NCBI GenBank assembly: GCA_017501495.1
Contig: JAFVWV010000141.1
Span: forward strand, 1 to 35,018
Reading direction: 5' to 3'
From: Bacteroidales bacterium
Lineage (GTDB): Bacteria > Bacteroidota > Bacteroidia > Bacteroidales > P3
Length of the DNA: 35,018 bases
In this document: positions 27,655-35,018 of the stretch, piece by piece
Position numbering within the stretch: position 1 is the first letter of the stretch
Layout of the letters: each line of letters starts with the position of its first letter
Translations under genes and position numbers: made by a program
Notes under the pieces: generated by a model
What the model was told of the DNA's origin: nothing
Seen by the model: the letters and a program-made list of their open reading frames with translations, nothing else
Database searches by the model: none

Positions 27655-30404
27655 AGTTTCAAATATTTTGCTGTGTACGATTCTTTGCATTTGAGCATCT
27701 CTTCCGGTGTGCCGGCAAAAACCACGCGTCCGCCGGCATCTCCGCCTTCCGGACCGAGGTCGATTACCCAGTCTGCACTCTTGATGATGTCGTGGTGATG
27801 CTCTATGACCACGATGGAGTGGCCGCGCTCAATCAAGCGGTCGAAAGCCGCAAGCAGTTTGCGTATGTCGTGGAAGTGAAGTCCTGTCGAGGGCTCGTCG
27901 AAGATGAACAGTCGCGGCTGTTCTGCCTCGCCTCGCACAAGGTATGAAGCCAGTTTGATGCGTTGTGCTTCGCCGCCGCTGAGCGAGCTGCTCGACTGAC
28001 CGAGTTTCAGGTATCCCAGCCCCACGTCCTGCAGAGGCTTGAGGCGGGCGTGTATGCTGCGGGTCTCGTCGGCGTCGAAAAAGTCGATGGCTTGATCCAC
28101 CGTCATGTCGAGCACCTCGCTGATGTTCTTGCCTTTGTAGAGCACTTCGAGCGCTTCGTCTTTGTATCGGCTTCCGTGGCATTCGTCGCATATCAAGTGC
28201 ACGTCGCTCATAAATTGCATGCTCACGGTCACGTAGCCCTCGCCTTCGCACTCTTCGCAGCGGCCGCCTTCAACGTTGAACGAGAAGAATCCGCTCTTGT
28301 ATCCCCGGGCTTTGGCCAGCGGTTGGGCGGCGTAGAGCGAGCGCACCTCGTCGAAGACTTTCATGTATGTGGCCGGGTTGCTGCGCGTAGAGCGGCCTAT
28401 CGGGTTCTGGTCGACCATCTCGACGGCGCTCACCCGGTTCACGTCGCCGTCCAAGGCCACGCATGCCCCCACGTAGTCGCTGTTGCCTTCCATGCGGCGC
28501 TGCATTACGTCGTAGAGCACCCGTCTGATGAGGGTGCTTTTGCCGCTTCCGCTGACGCCGGTCACCACCGTCAGCACACCGAGCGGTATGTCCACGTCCA
28601 CATTCTTCAGGTTGTTGGCGTAGGCTCCATGTATGCTTATCCTGTCGCGCCATTTTCTGCGTTCTTTCGGCACGGGTATACTCTGTTTGCCCAGCAGGTA
28701 TTCTGCCGTGAGCGAGCGTTTGGCTTTTTTCAAGTCTTTGGGCAAGCCGCAGAAGACCACTTCGCCGCCCAGTCGTCCCGCTTCCGGTCCGATGTCGACC
28801 AGATAGTCGGCGGCGCGTATGATGTCTTCGTCATGTTCGACGACAATCACCGTGTTGCCCAGGTCGCGCAGCCGTCGCAGCACGCCGATGAGCCTTTCGG
28901 TGTCGCGGCTGTGCAGGCCTATCGATGGCTCGTCGAGGATGTACATCGATCCCACGAGCGAACTGCCCAGCGAGGTTGCCAGGTTTATCCTCTGGCTCTC
29001 GCCGCCGCTGAGGCTTCGGCTTTCGCGGCTCAGCGTGAGGTAGCCCAGCCCCACATCGACGAGATAAGCTGTCCGCGACCGCAGTTCGGCCAGCAGTCTT
29101 TCTGTCGTCTTCAGTTCGGCTGGAGTCAGCCGGCTGTCCAGCTCGCCCAACCACCGTTGCAGCTCTTCCACGGGCATCTCTACCAGTTCGCTGATGCTGT
29201 GTCCGTCCACCTTCACGTAGTCGGCGTCTTTCCTCAGCCTGTGTCCATGGCATTCCGGACACACGGTGCGTCCGCGGTATCGGGCAAGCATCACGCGGTA
29301 TTGTATCTTGTAGCTCTGGCTTTCCACCCAGCGGAAGAATCCGTCGATGCCCTCCCATGTGCCGTCGCCGTGCCATAGTATGTCTTTCTCTTCCTGCGTC
29401 AGTTTGTAGTAGGGCATGTGTATCGGGAAGCCTATGACGGCGGCATGGCGTATGAATTCGCGCTTGACGTCCTGCATCTTGTCGCCGTTCCAGCACACCA
29501 CAGCGTTGTCGTACACCGACCGGCTCTTGTTGGGCACCACGAGGTTCTCGTCGATGCCGATGATGTTGCCGTATCCCTGGCAGGTCGGGCATGCCCCGTA
29601 GGGGTTGTTGAACGAGAAGAAGTTGGGGTTGGGTTTCTCGAACGTGATGCCGTCGGCTTCAAAACGGTTCGAGAACTCTGCCTCGTGGCCGTCGGCGTCG
29701 ACCACGCAGGTGCCGCGTCCTTCGAAGAAGGCGCTCTGTATGCTCTCCGCCACGCGGGCTCCCTGCTCGTCGTCGTGGGCGTGCACCTCGATGCGGTCTA
29801 TCACCAGATGTATGCGGTCGCCCAACTCCACGCCGTCGGTGTCTTCAATGCGCAGCACCGTCCCTTTTACCATCACGCGCTGGTAGCCCTCTTGGTGCAG
29901 TATCTCCAGCTGGCTTCGCAGCGGGCGCTCTTTGGTGTCGTCGAGCGGTGCCAATATCATGGCCCTGGTCCCCTCGGGCAGCGCGAGTATATAGTCTGCC
30001 ACATCGCTCACCGAGTGGCGTCGCACCTCCACGCCGCTCACCGGCGAGTAGGTCCGCCCGATGCGGGCAAACATCAGTTTCAGGTATTCGTATATCTCGG
30101 TCTGTGTGCCTACGGTCGACCGCGGGTTGCTGGTGTTTACCTTCTGTTCTATGGCCACCGCCGGCGCCAGCCCGTGTATGTAGTCCACGTCCGGTTTGCT
30201 CATGCGGCCCAGAAACTGTCTTGCGTACGAGCTCATGCTCTCTACGTAGCGCCGCTGGCCTTCGGCAAAGATGGTGTCGAACACAAGCGATGATTTGCCG
30301 CTTCCGCTCAGGCCGGTGACCACAATCAGTTTGCCCTGCGGCAGTGTGAGGTCTATGTTCTTCAGGTTGTTGGCGCGTGCGCCGTGTATTTCGATGTCAG
30401 GCAT
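27651..30404 (-). CDS. uvrA: Excinuclease ABC subunit A
   Basis: 917 residues. UvrA is the damage-sensing ATPase of nucleotide excision repair and the partner that Mfd recruits. Two ABC modules: Walker A GLSGSGKSS near residue 31-39 and GVSGSGKST near 612, with signatures LSGGESQR and LSGGEAQR. Zinc-binding pairs are seen as CPTCQGYG, CPECHGHR and the CEECEGEG/CDECHGSR pair of the second module. The UvrB-interacting and insertion regions are present. It follows a heptamer array at 30411-30466. The next gene overlaps its stop. Confidence 0.98.
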   Translation of the reverse strand: MPDIEIHGARANNLKNIDLTLPQGKLIVVTGLSGSGKSSLVFDTIFAEGQRRYVESMSSYARQFLGRMSKPDVDYIHGLAPAVAIEQKVNTSNPRSTVGTQTEIYEYLKLMFARIGRTYSPVSGVEVRRHSVSDVADYILALPEGTRAMILAPLDDTKERPLRSQLEILHQEGYQRVMVKGTVLRIEDTDGVELGDRIHLVIDRIEVHAHDDEQGARVAESIQSAFFEGRGTCVVDADGHEAEFSNRFEADGITFEKPNPNFFSFNNPYGACPTCQGYGNIIGIDENLVVPNKSRSVYDNAVVCWNGDKMQDVKREFIRHAAVIGFPIHMPYYKLTQEEKDILWHGDGTWEGIDGFFRWVESQSYKIQYRVMLARYRGRTVCPECHGHRLRKDADYVKVDGHSISELVEMPVEELQRWLGELDSRLTPAELKTTERLLAELRSRTAYLVDVGLGYLTLSRESRSLSGGESQRINLATSLGSSLVGSMYILDEPSIGLHSRDTERLIGVLRRLRDLGNTVIVVEHDEDIIRAADYLVDIGPEAGRLGGEVVFCGLPKDLKKAKRSLTAEYLLGKQSIPVPKERRKWRDRISIHGAYANNLKNVDVDIPLGVLTVVTGVSGSGKSTLIRRVLYDVMQRRMEGNSDYVGACVALDGDVNRVSAVEMVDQNPIGRSTRSNPATYMKVFDEVRSLYAAQPLAKARGYKSGFFSFNVEGGRCEECEGEGYVTVSMQFMSDVHLICDECHGSRYKDEALEVLYKGKNISEVLDMTVDQAIDFFDADETRSIHARLKPLQDVGLGYLKLGQSSSSLSGGEAQRIKLASYLVRGEAEQPRLFIFDEPSTGLHFHDIRKLLAAFDRLIERGHSIVVIEHHHDIIKSADWVIDLGPEGGDAGGRVVFAGTPEEMLKCKESYTAKYLKL

Positions 30405-30410
30405 TATTTA

Positions 30411-30466
30411 GTGGTTGGTGGACGGTGGTCAGTGGCCGGTGGTCTCAATTCTCAATTTTCAATTTT
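30411..30466. repeat. Mixed heptamer array upstream of uvrA
   Basis: Eight units in one register: GTGGTTG, GTGGACG, GTGGTCA, GTGGCCG, GTGGTCT, then CAATTCT, CAATTTT and CAATTTT. Two unit types follow each other without a break in phase. The array fills the gap between uvrA and the upstream gene and reaches 22 bases into that gene, supplying its last codons and its TGA stop (30447-30445). Confidence 0.8.
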
Positions 30467-31911
30467 GTCTGGCGGGTGCGTTTGCCGTTGGCGGTCATTA
30501 TCAGCAGCCGACCGTCGACGCCTTCACCCACCGTCAGCAGTTTGTACGGGCTTTTTCCAAGAAGGGTCAGTTTCTCCACCTCGCCGTCGTTGCCGATGCA
30601 GTACATCACGATGTTGCCTTTCGAGTCCACTTTGTATTCCTTGGCTTCTTTGGCAATGTCGTATGTCGAGGGGTATTTCGGGCTCTCGCTCTTCATCAGG
30701 AGGGTTTTGCCGTTGCGGTAGATCAGGCTTGTCCGCAGCAGGCCGTCGTCGTTTTTCTGCACGTCGTTGCGGCGCACGTTGCGCACCCATTTGATGTTTG
30801 CAGCGGTGTCTATGGCCATCATGTGCAGTCCCATGCGGTGGTATTCGTTCGATGTCAACCCGTTGTCTTCCGAGTATGTGCGCTGGTAGTTGCGGCCTGC
30901 GGCTATGACTGCGCCGAAGTCGGTCAGCGTCAGCGCGTTCATCGACACGTAGTCCATCATCTGCTCACGCTGTATTTTTTTGGTTTTCTTGTTTTCCAAT
31001 ATGTTGAGGTCTTCGTTTTGGAACGGGCGCATCACGAATCCGCTCAGTTCGGCATAGTCTATCTGGAATGCCATGCCGATCACGCCGCCTGTGAGGTTCT
31101 CGTCGGGCTTCGACCCGTCGGGGCGGAAGAGGCCCATGCCCATGGCGTAGCGGCCGGTCACGCCGGCCAGGTGCAGCTCGCGCACCGGGTCGCATTTCAC
31201 AGCCACGTCGTATGAGTCGGCTTTCCGTGCCCCGATTACGTTGAATATGAAGTGTGTCATTTCGCCCTCTTCCTCATACCCCAGGGTGACCACCGTGCCG
31301 TCGTCGGCCACGGCTATCTCGTCCATCGAGCCCATGGCGAACTCTTTGTTCCACTCTTCTTTCAGCTGCCTGTCGAGCACCACCGTCCGGGCCGAGTACT
31401 GCTTGCGGTCTTTGTATTCCACGATGAGCACGTAGCCCAGGTGGCCTCCGTTCGCCGATGCGGCGCCCCACACCTTGCAGTCGTCTTTCTTGCCGTAGCC
31501 TACGGAGTCTATCTGCACCAGCGGCAGGGTTCCTGCCTCGGGCCTCATGCTGTCGAGGTCGATGCTTGCGGTGTAGATGAGGGTCATGTTGCGGTAGCCT
31601 TCTTCTGCCAGCAGCAGGCGTGCCTTGTTGCCGTCTATTGTGGTGGCCAGCACGCGCATATCGGCGCCTTCGGGCAGTTCCATGCTCCGCATGGGCTCAA
31701 GGTTGTGGTCGGTCAGCGTCACCGTCAGCCGCTCGTCCTTGGCCGCGCCCACCCAGCAGTTGAGCCCCTCATAGGTGCCTATCTGCTTGGCTGTGGCCAT
31801 GTATTGGGCTGTTGTTTTCTTGCTCTCGGCTCCGTGCTCCACGGTGGCCTTGGTCTGTGCCGTGGCCGCAAGGGCCAGCAGCATGATGGGGATGATTGCG
31901 ATATGTTTCAT
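30445..31911 (-). CDS. Hypothetical secreted protein
   Basis: 488 residues with a signal peptide (MKHIAIIPIMLLALAATAQ, cleavage near residue 19). The mature protein is rich in short beta strands with D/G turns (VADDGTVVTLGY, NGGHLGYVLIVEYKDRK, DSKGNIVMYCIGNDGEV), which suggests a beta-propeller-like fold; no named family is recognised and no catalytic motif is visible. The final residues KLKIEN and the stop codon come from the heptamer array at 30446-30466, so the native C-terminus may have been replaced by repeat sequence. It starts 20 bases after the M48 gene and is probably co-transcribed with it. Confidence 0.8.
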   Translation of the reverse strand: MKHIAIIPIMLLALAATAQTKATVEHGAESKKTTAQYMATAKQIGTYEGLNCWVGAAKDERLTVTLTDHNLEPMRSMELPEGADMRVLATTIDGNKARLLLAEEGYRNMTLIYTASIDLDSMRPEAGTLPLVQIDSVGYGKKDDCKVWGAASANGGHLGYVLIVEYKDRKQYSARTVVLDRQLKEEWNKEFAMGSMDEIAVADDGTVVTLGYEEEGEMTHFIFNVIGARKADSYDVAVKCDPVRELHLAGVTGRYAMGMGLFRPDGSKPDENLTGGVIGMAFQIDYAELSGFVMRPFQNEDLNILENKKTKKIQREQMMDYVSMNALTLTDFGAVIAAGRNYQRTYSEDNGLTSNEYHRMGLHMMAIDTAANIKWVRNVRRNDVQKNDDGLLRTSLIYRNGKTLLMKSESPKYPSTYDIAKEAKEYKVDSKGNIVMYCIGNDGEVEKLTLLGKSPYKLLTVGEGVDGRLLIMTANGKRTRQTKLKIEN

Positions 31912-31931
31912 CGGTCTGTTGTTGTTTCTGT

Positions 31932-34745
31932 TCAGAAGGGTATGAAGCCTATGCCGAGGCGCAGGGTCAGCAGGTTGCTCACCAGGCCGTCGGCGCGGTG
32001 CACTTTCGGGTTGTCTGCGGTCGAGCCGAATTCCTTGAGGCGGGAGCTCAGGTAGCCGAAGTTCCAGGCGTAGTCGACCTCGTAGTTGAGCACTATACGG
32101 TTGAGGAATATGTAGTTCTGCCCGATGCCGAAGCCTATGCCGAAGGTGTTGTCGCTCTCGGGCGAGCCGCCTTCGAAGGGCATCGAGTAGTGGGTCATCA
32201 TGCCTTCGATGCAGACGTATTTTCCCAACGGTGCGAACTCGCTTTGCGAGTAGAGGCGCCCGCCTGCCGTGATGGTCAGCATGTCCATCGAGCTCGGCAC
32301 TCTGTATTCGTTGTACACGGTGTATCCCGCGTAGCTGCCGGTGCCTTCCTCGTAGCGGCCTTCTATGCGCGTCACCCCTTCATAGGCTTTCTGGTATCGG
32401 GCCGAGGCGAAGATGCTGGCTTTGCGGCCCACCACGAATTCCACCGCCGCCCAAGGCGTCAGTGCCACGTATTTCTTCAGTTGCCCCCAGGGCTGCTTGC
32501 CGCTCGGGCCGAGGCTTATGCCTCCGGTCACCGACAGGCGGTGCCCCATGTGGCCCACGGGCTCTTTCTTCAGCGGGTTCATGGCTTTGCGGTAGGTGTC
32601 GTAGAGCATGGCGTCCACCGCGCTCGGTGTGTCGTCGATGCCTGCGTTGTAAACCTGGCGCGTCAGCAGCTTGCCCTCGCGGGCGTCCACCACCAGGCCC
32701 ACCATCGTCGTGTGCACTGTGGAGCCTATGGCCGAGGCTATTTCGAGCGGTATCAGCGGCACGGCCAGGAAATAGATGGCATCGAGGTCGGCTTTCTGGT
32801 TCTCTATGTTGAGCACGGCCGTCATGTTGAGTGTGCGCGCCCCGTGGCGGTCGAGCAGCTCGTCCATCGCCGGCTGCATCACGCGCACGAGGTCGAATTT
32901 GCCTTTGCTGAGCCAGAATTCGTTCATCCATTCGCAGATGGTCAGGAAGTCGTTGTACTCGTTGGCGCTGTCCATCTCGTGCATGGCTTTGTCCGAGAAG
33001 TCGACGGCCCGGCGTCCTTCGCGCTCGGCCGTGCGGGCCACCCGGTCGCCCAGCGCGCCTTCTTTGTTCACGCTCTTGACTATTTCCTGCTGGTCTTTTC
33101 TCGAGTCGACGACCCAGTAGCTGGGGTTGAACACCAGCATGCCGGCGCTGTCGACGGCGGCGTCGGTTGTCGCGGCTTTCTTGGCGGTGCCGTTGAGGTG
33201 GTCGCGCAGTATGGGCTGCAGCGTGGCGTCCTGCATCATCAGGTCGGTCAGCGCATAGGCCGTGGGCTTGCGCTGGGTCTGCGTCTGGCGTTTCTGCTTG
33301 ATGCGCTCGTATTTCGTCAGGTTCTCGTCCTCTTCGGGTTTCTGTTGTGCGGCGGCGCTGTCGGCTGCGGCGGTTTGGGCCGCTGTCGGCGGCTGGGCCA
33401 GGTAGTCGGGGCTCGCTTTGCCGTTCTGGGTGCGCAGCTGCTCCATCAGGTCGGCGCTGATGGCGGTGTAGGCCTTGTCGTTGGGGTGGCGGAGGTGCAT
33501 CTCCCAGGCTTTGTGCAGTGCCGCCAGGGTCAGCTGCTCGGCGCTCATGGTCTTTGCGGCGTAGTACACCTGCTGGCTTTCGCCCTCGATTTTCTTGTAG
33601 TCGGGCAGCACGTCGGCCAGCTTGCTGTTGTTTTTGAAGGTGGCCAGCCCGTAGAGGGCCTGCACCATGTAGCGGTCCACTGCATCGTTGCTCTCTTTGC
33701 GCTGCATCACCCAGCTGTTGTAGAAGGCTTTGGCGTAGTTGCCGTGCAGCAGGTCCTGGCGTATGCATTCGAGGCGGGCCATGCGGCGCAGTGTCTCGAA
33801 TTCGGCCTTGGTGGTCACCACGTAGCGCTCGCCGCCGTAGTAGCCGTCGAGCCATGCCGCCGTGTGCTGGCGGCGGCTCAGTATGTTGGGGTGCGTCGAG
33901 CGGCTGTCGTCGTAGTTGTCGCGGCTCGTGATGTCGGCCACCTCGGCCAGCCAGCAGCCGTCGAGGGTGTAGTAGGGCGTGTTGAACCATGTGGTGTCGA
34001 AGGCTATCTCGTCGAAGGGCAGCTCGCTGTATTGCAGCACGTCGAACACCCCCTCGCTGATGTCTTTGGTGTAGGGCGAGCCGAGGTAGAACATGGCTAT
34101 GCCCAGCGAGTCGGCCTCGTTCTCCATGGCGCGGCTGCGGTTGTGGCGGTGTATGAACTCGCCTGCGCGCTCGGCCTCGTCGTCGAGGTCTTCGCTGCTG
34201 CGCTTGCGGGTTTTCTTGCCCACCAGCTCTTCCATGCCGTGCGAGCGGTAGTAGTGCACTATCTCGTGGCTCAGGATGAAGGCCAGCTGGGCCTCGTTCT
34301 CCACCTGTGCCACCAGGCCGGTGGTGACGAACACCATGCCCTGCGGCGTGGCGTAGGCGTTGACGTCCGAACTGGTGACGGTGTAGAACCTCAGTTCGCC
34401 GCGCAGCTCGGGGTAGCCGGCCGTCAGCGTGTCGGCTATGCGGTTCAGCATCTGCGTGATCTGGTCGCCGTACAATATATGGCCGCTGCTGAGCATCTTG
34501 TTGACGTTGTACGATGCTTCGAGCAGCTGCTGGCGGTCGCGCACCCGGCCGCCGGTGTATTCTTTGGCGCGTTGCAGGTCGGCGTCGTAGAGCTCCTGCG
34601 CGCTCTGCTTCAGGTCTTGCGGCACCGGTCCCACGCTCCGCAGCTGTGCCGCCGCAGGCTGTGCCAGCATCAGTATCGATGCAACGGATATTATGGATTT
34701 GATGGAGCGTCGGCGTCTCGCCGGCATTGTGGGTGTTTTCTTCAT
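31932..34745 (-). CDS. M48 metalloprotease with C-terminal outer-membrane beta-barrel-like domain
   Basis: 937 residues from the ATG at 34745 (MKKTPT...). Other in-frame ATGs at 34778 and 34727 lie in short hairpin repeats. A signal peptide follows (SIISVASILMLAQPAAAQ). The zinc motif HEIVH is at 160-164 and the likely third ligand glutamate in ENEAD about 50 residues later, as in M48 peptidases of the BepA/YfgC type. A long helical middle region includes a Gln/Ala-rich linker near 470-490. The last 220 residues are amphipathic beta strands with aromatic girdles ending in GIGFIPF, like an eight-stranded outer-membrane barrel. So it is probably an outer-membrane-anchored protease facing the periplasm, perhaps acting on envelope proteins. 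The barrel is inferred from pattern only. Confidence 0.85.
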   Translation of the reverse strand: MKKTPTMPARRRRSIKSIISVASILMLAQPAAAQLRSVGPVPQDLKQSAQELYDADLQRAKEYTGGRVRDRQQLLEASYNVNKMLSSGHILYGDQITQMLNRIADTLTAGYPELRGELRFYTVTSSDVNAYATPQGMVFVTTGLVAQVENEAQLAFILSHEIVHYYRSHGMEELVGKKTRKRSSEDLDDEAERAGEFIHRHNRSRAMENEADSLGIAMFYLGSPYTKDISEGVFDVLQYSELPFDEIAFDTTWFNTPYYTLDGCWLAEVADITSRDNYDDSRSTHPNILSRRQHTAAWLDGYYGGERYVVTTKAEFETLRRMARLECIRQDLLHGNYAKAFYNSWVMQRKESNDAVDRYMVQALYGLATFKNNSKLADVLPDYKKIEGESQQVYYAAKTMSAEQLTLAALHKAWEMHLRHPNDKAYTAISADLMEQLRTQNGKASPDYLAQPPTAAQTAAADSAAAQQKPEEDENLTKYERIKQKRQTQTQRKPTAYALTDLMMQDATLQPILRDHLNGTAKKAATTDAAVDSAGMLVFNPSYWVVDSRKDQQEIVKSVNKEGALGDRVARTAEREGRRAVDFSDKAMHEMDSANEYNDFLTICEWMNEFWLSKGKFDLVRVMQPAMDELLDRHGARTLNMTAVLNIENQKADLDAIYFLAVPLIPLEIASAIGSTVHTTMVGLVVDAREGKLLTRQVYNAGIDDTPSAVDAMLYDTYRKAMNPLKKEPVGHMGHRLSVTGGISLGPSGKQPWGQLKKYVALTPWAAVEFVVGRKASIFASARYQKAYEGVTRIEGRYEEGTGSYAGYTVYNEYRVPSSMDMLTITAGGRLYSQSEFAPLGKYVCIEGMMTHYSMPFEGGSPESDNTFGIGFGIGQNYIFLNRIVLNYEVDYAWNFGYLSSRLKEFGSTADNPKVHRADGLVSNLLTLRLGIGFIPF
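34707..34727. repeat. GCCGGCGAGACGCCG hairpin repeat, copy A (inside signal peptide)
   Basis: Plus strand TCGGCG-TCT-CGCCGG then CATT. It codes for MPARRRR in the positively charged part of the M48 signal peptide. A second copy lies 51 bp (17 codons) away at 34758-34779. Confidence 0.8.
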
Positions 34746-34757
34746 TTTCGATTTGGT

Positions 34758-34779
34758 GCGCCGGCGTCTCGCCGGCATT
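34758..34779. repeat. GCCGGCGAGACGCCGGC hairpin repeat, copy B
   Basis: Perfect stem GCCGGCG-AGA-CGCCGGC (minus strand) just upstream of the preferred M48 start. In frame it too would code MPARRRR. Confidence 0.8.
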
Positions 34780-34812
34780 TGCTGTTGGTTGATTAATTTA
34801 TTTATAGTTTAA

Positions 34813-34957
34813 ATATGGCTGATTTTCCAACAACCTCAAAGAGGTTGAATCGCAATAACCCCACACAAGGAACGCAGTGTGGGGCCAACGATATCCTTGT
34901 CTCTCAGCGTCTCGTAGAGACGCAACATTGAGCCACGATGACAAAAATCAGTCATAT
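34813..34957. repeat. 145-bp element: three hairpins enclosed by terminal inverted repeats
   Basis: Outer arms ATATGGCTGATTTT (34813-34826) and AAAATCAGTCATAT (34944-34957) pair with one G-T. Inside are three perfect stems: CAACCTC-AAA-GAGGTTG (34831-34847), CCCCACAC-10 bases-GTGTGGGG (34859-34884) and GCGTCTC-GTA-GAGACGC (34907-34923), the last lengthened by CTCA/TGAG (34903-34906, 34929-34932). As RNA this would be a four-way, cloverleaf-like fold. Short palindromes of these kinds are common between genes in Bacteroidota; the enclosing repeat is what stands out. No ORF of note. Confidence 0.8.
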
Positions 34958-34963
34958 AGAGCG

Positions 34964-35018
34964 TTCTCAATTCACAATTCTTAATTCACAATTCTTAATT
35001 CTTAATTCTCAATTCTCA
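34964..35018. repeat. Heptamer array at window end (TTCTCAA type)
   Basis: TTCTCAA, TTCACAA, TTCTTAA, TTCACAA, TTCTTAA, TTCTTAA, TTCTCAA and TTCTCA: eight units in one register, running off the window edge. Every third unit boundary would give stop codons in some frames, unlike the CGGAGAA form inside mfd. Confidence 0.85.

Noticed and set aside
31896..34796. 966-residue plus-strand ORF opposite the M48 gene
   Set aside because: Shadow frame rich in His, Val and Gln, as expected from the complement of biased codons; the minus strand has a signal peptide and HEIVH.
34780..34812. Promoter for the M48-led minus-strand run
   Set aside because: AT-rich, but no TAnnTTTG box with a properly spaced -33 element was found; left unannotated.

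Overview
The window looks like a chromosomal stretch of a moderately GC-rich member of the order Bacteroidales (Bacteroidota). Several signs support this. Three genes carry the Bacteroidota-type promoter (a -33 TTTG-like box, about 20 bases, then TAnnTTTG). rpmG is followed by a DUF4295 gene. There is a cargo protein with a C-terminal sorting domain of the type IX secretion system (T9SS), directly followed by the T9SS response regulator PorX. Initiation sites are A-rich and lack Shine-Dalgarno sequences. I cannot name family or genus. No tRNA, rRNA, CRISPR array, transposase or phage gene was seen.

Layout. 1-481 is a gene-poor region with a 94-bp palindrome and two promoter-like blocks. 482-852 holds rpmG and the DUF4295 gene, ended by a strong terminator. 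983-1500 is a RelB/YafQ-type toxin-antitoxin pair. 1510-7356 is a tightly packed plus-strand run: M20 amidohydrolase, MATE exporter, murB, two unknown proteins and a GH33-type sialidase lipoprotein, closed by a bidirectional terminator. 7400-13537 is on the minus strand: mfd, purA and a secreted PepSY-like protein. 13538-14091 is a divergent regulatory region with a second 11-bp-unit palindrome. 14092-22096 is on the plus strand: a 1639-residue T9SS adhesin-like protein, porX and glmM. 22159-34745 is a minus-strand run read as M48 protease/beta-barrel, unknown secreted protein, uvrA, membrane protein, mnmE, thioredoxin-like protein, M3 dipeptidase and PspC protein. The last 240 bases hold a multi-hairpin element and a heptamer array that runs off the window.

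The genes are mostly housekeeping: DNA repair (mfd, uvrA, which act in the same transcription-coupled excision repair pathway), cell-wall precursor supply (glmM, murB), purine synthesis, tRNA modification and surface or secretion functions. The unusual content is in the repeats. A family of short tandem repeats, all with period 7, occurs at eight places. Four are inside the coding sequence of essential or repair genes (three in mfd, one in glmM), where the frame stays open. Two of the mfd arrays are composite: two heptamer arrays in opposite orientation around a shared core (CCGGGTGCGGCA). A second family consists of two palindromes of 93-94 bp, each built from four 11-bp units per arm (8-bp core plus 3-bp spacer) but with different cores. 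I regard these two families as the best candidates for undescribed biology here.
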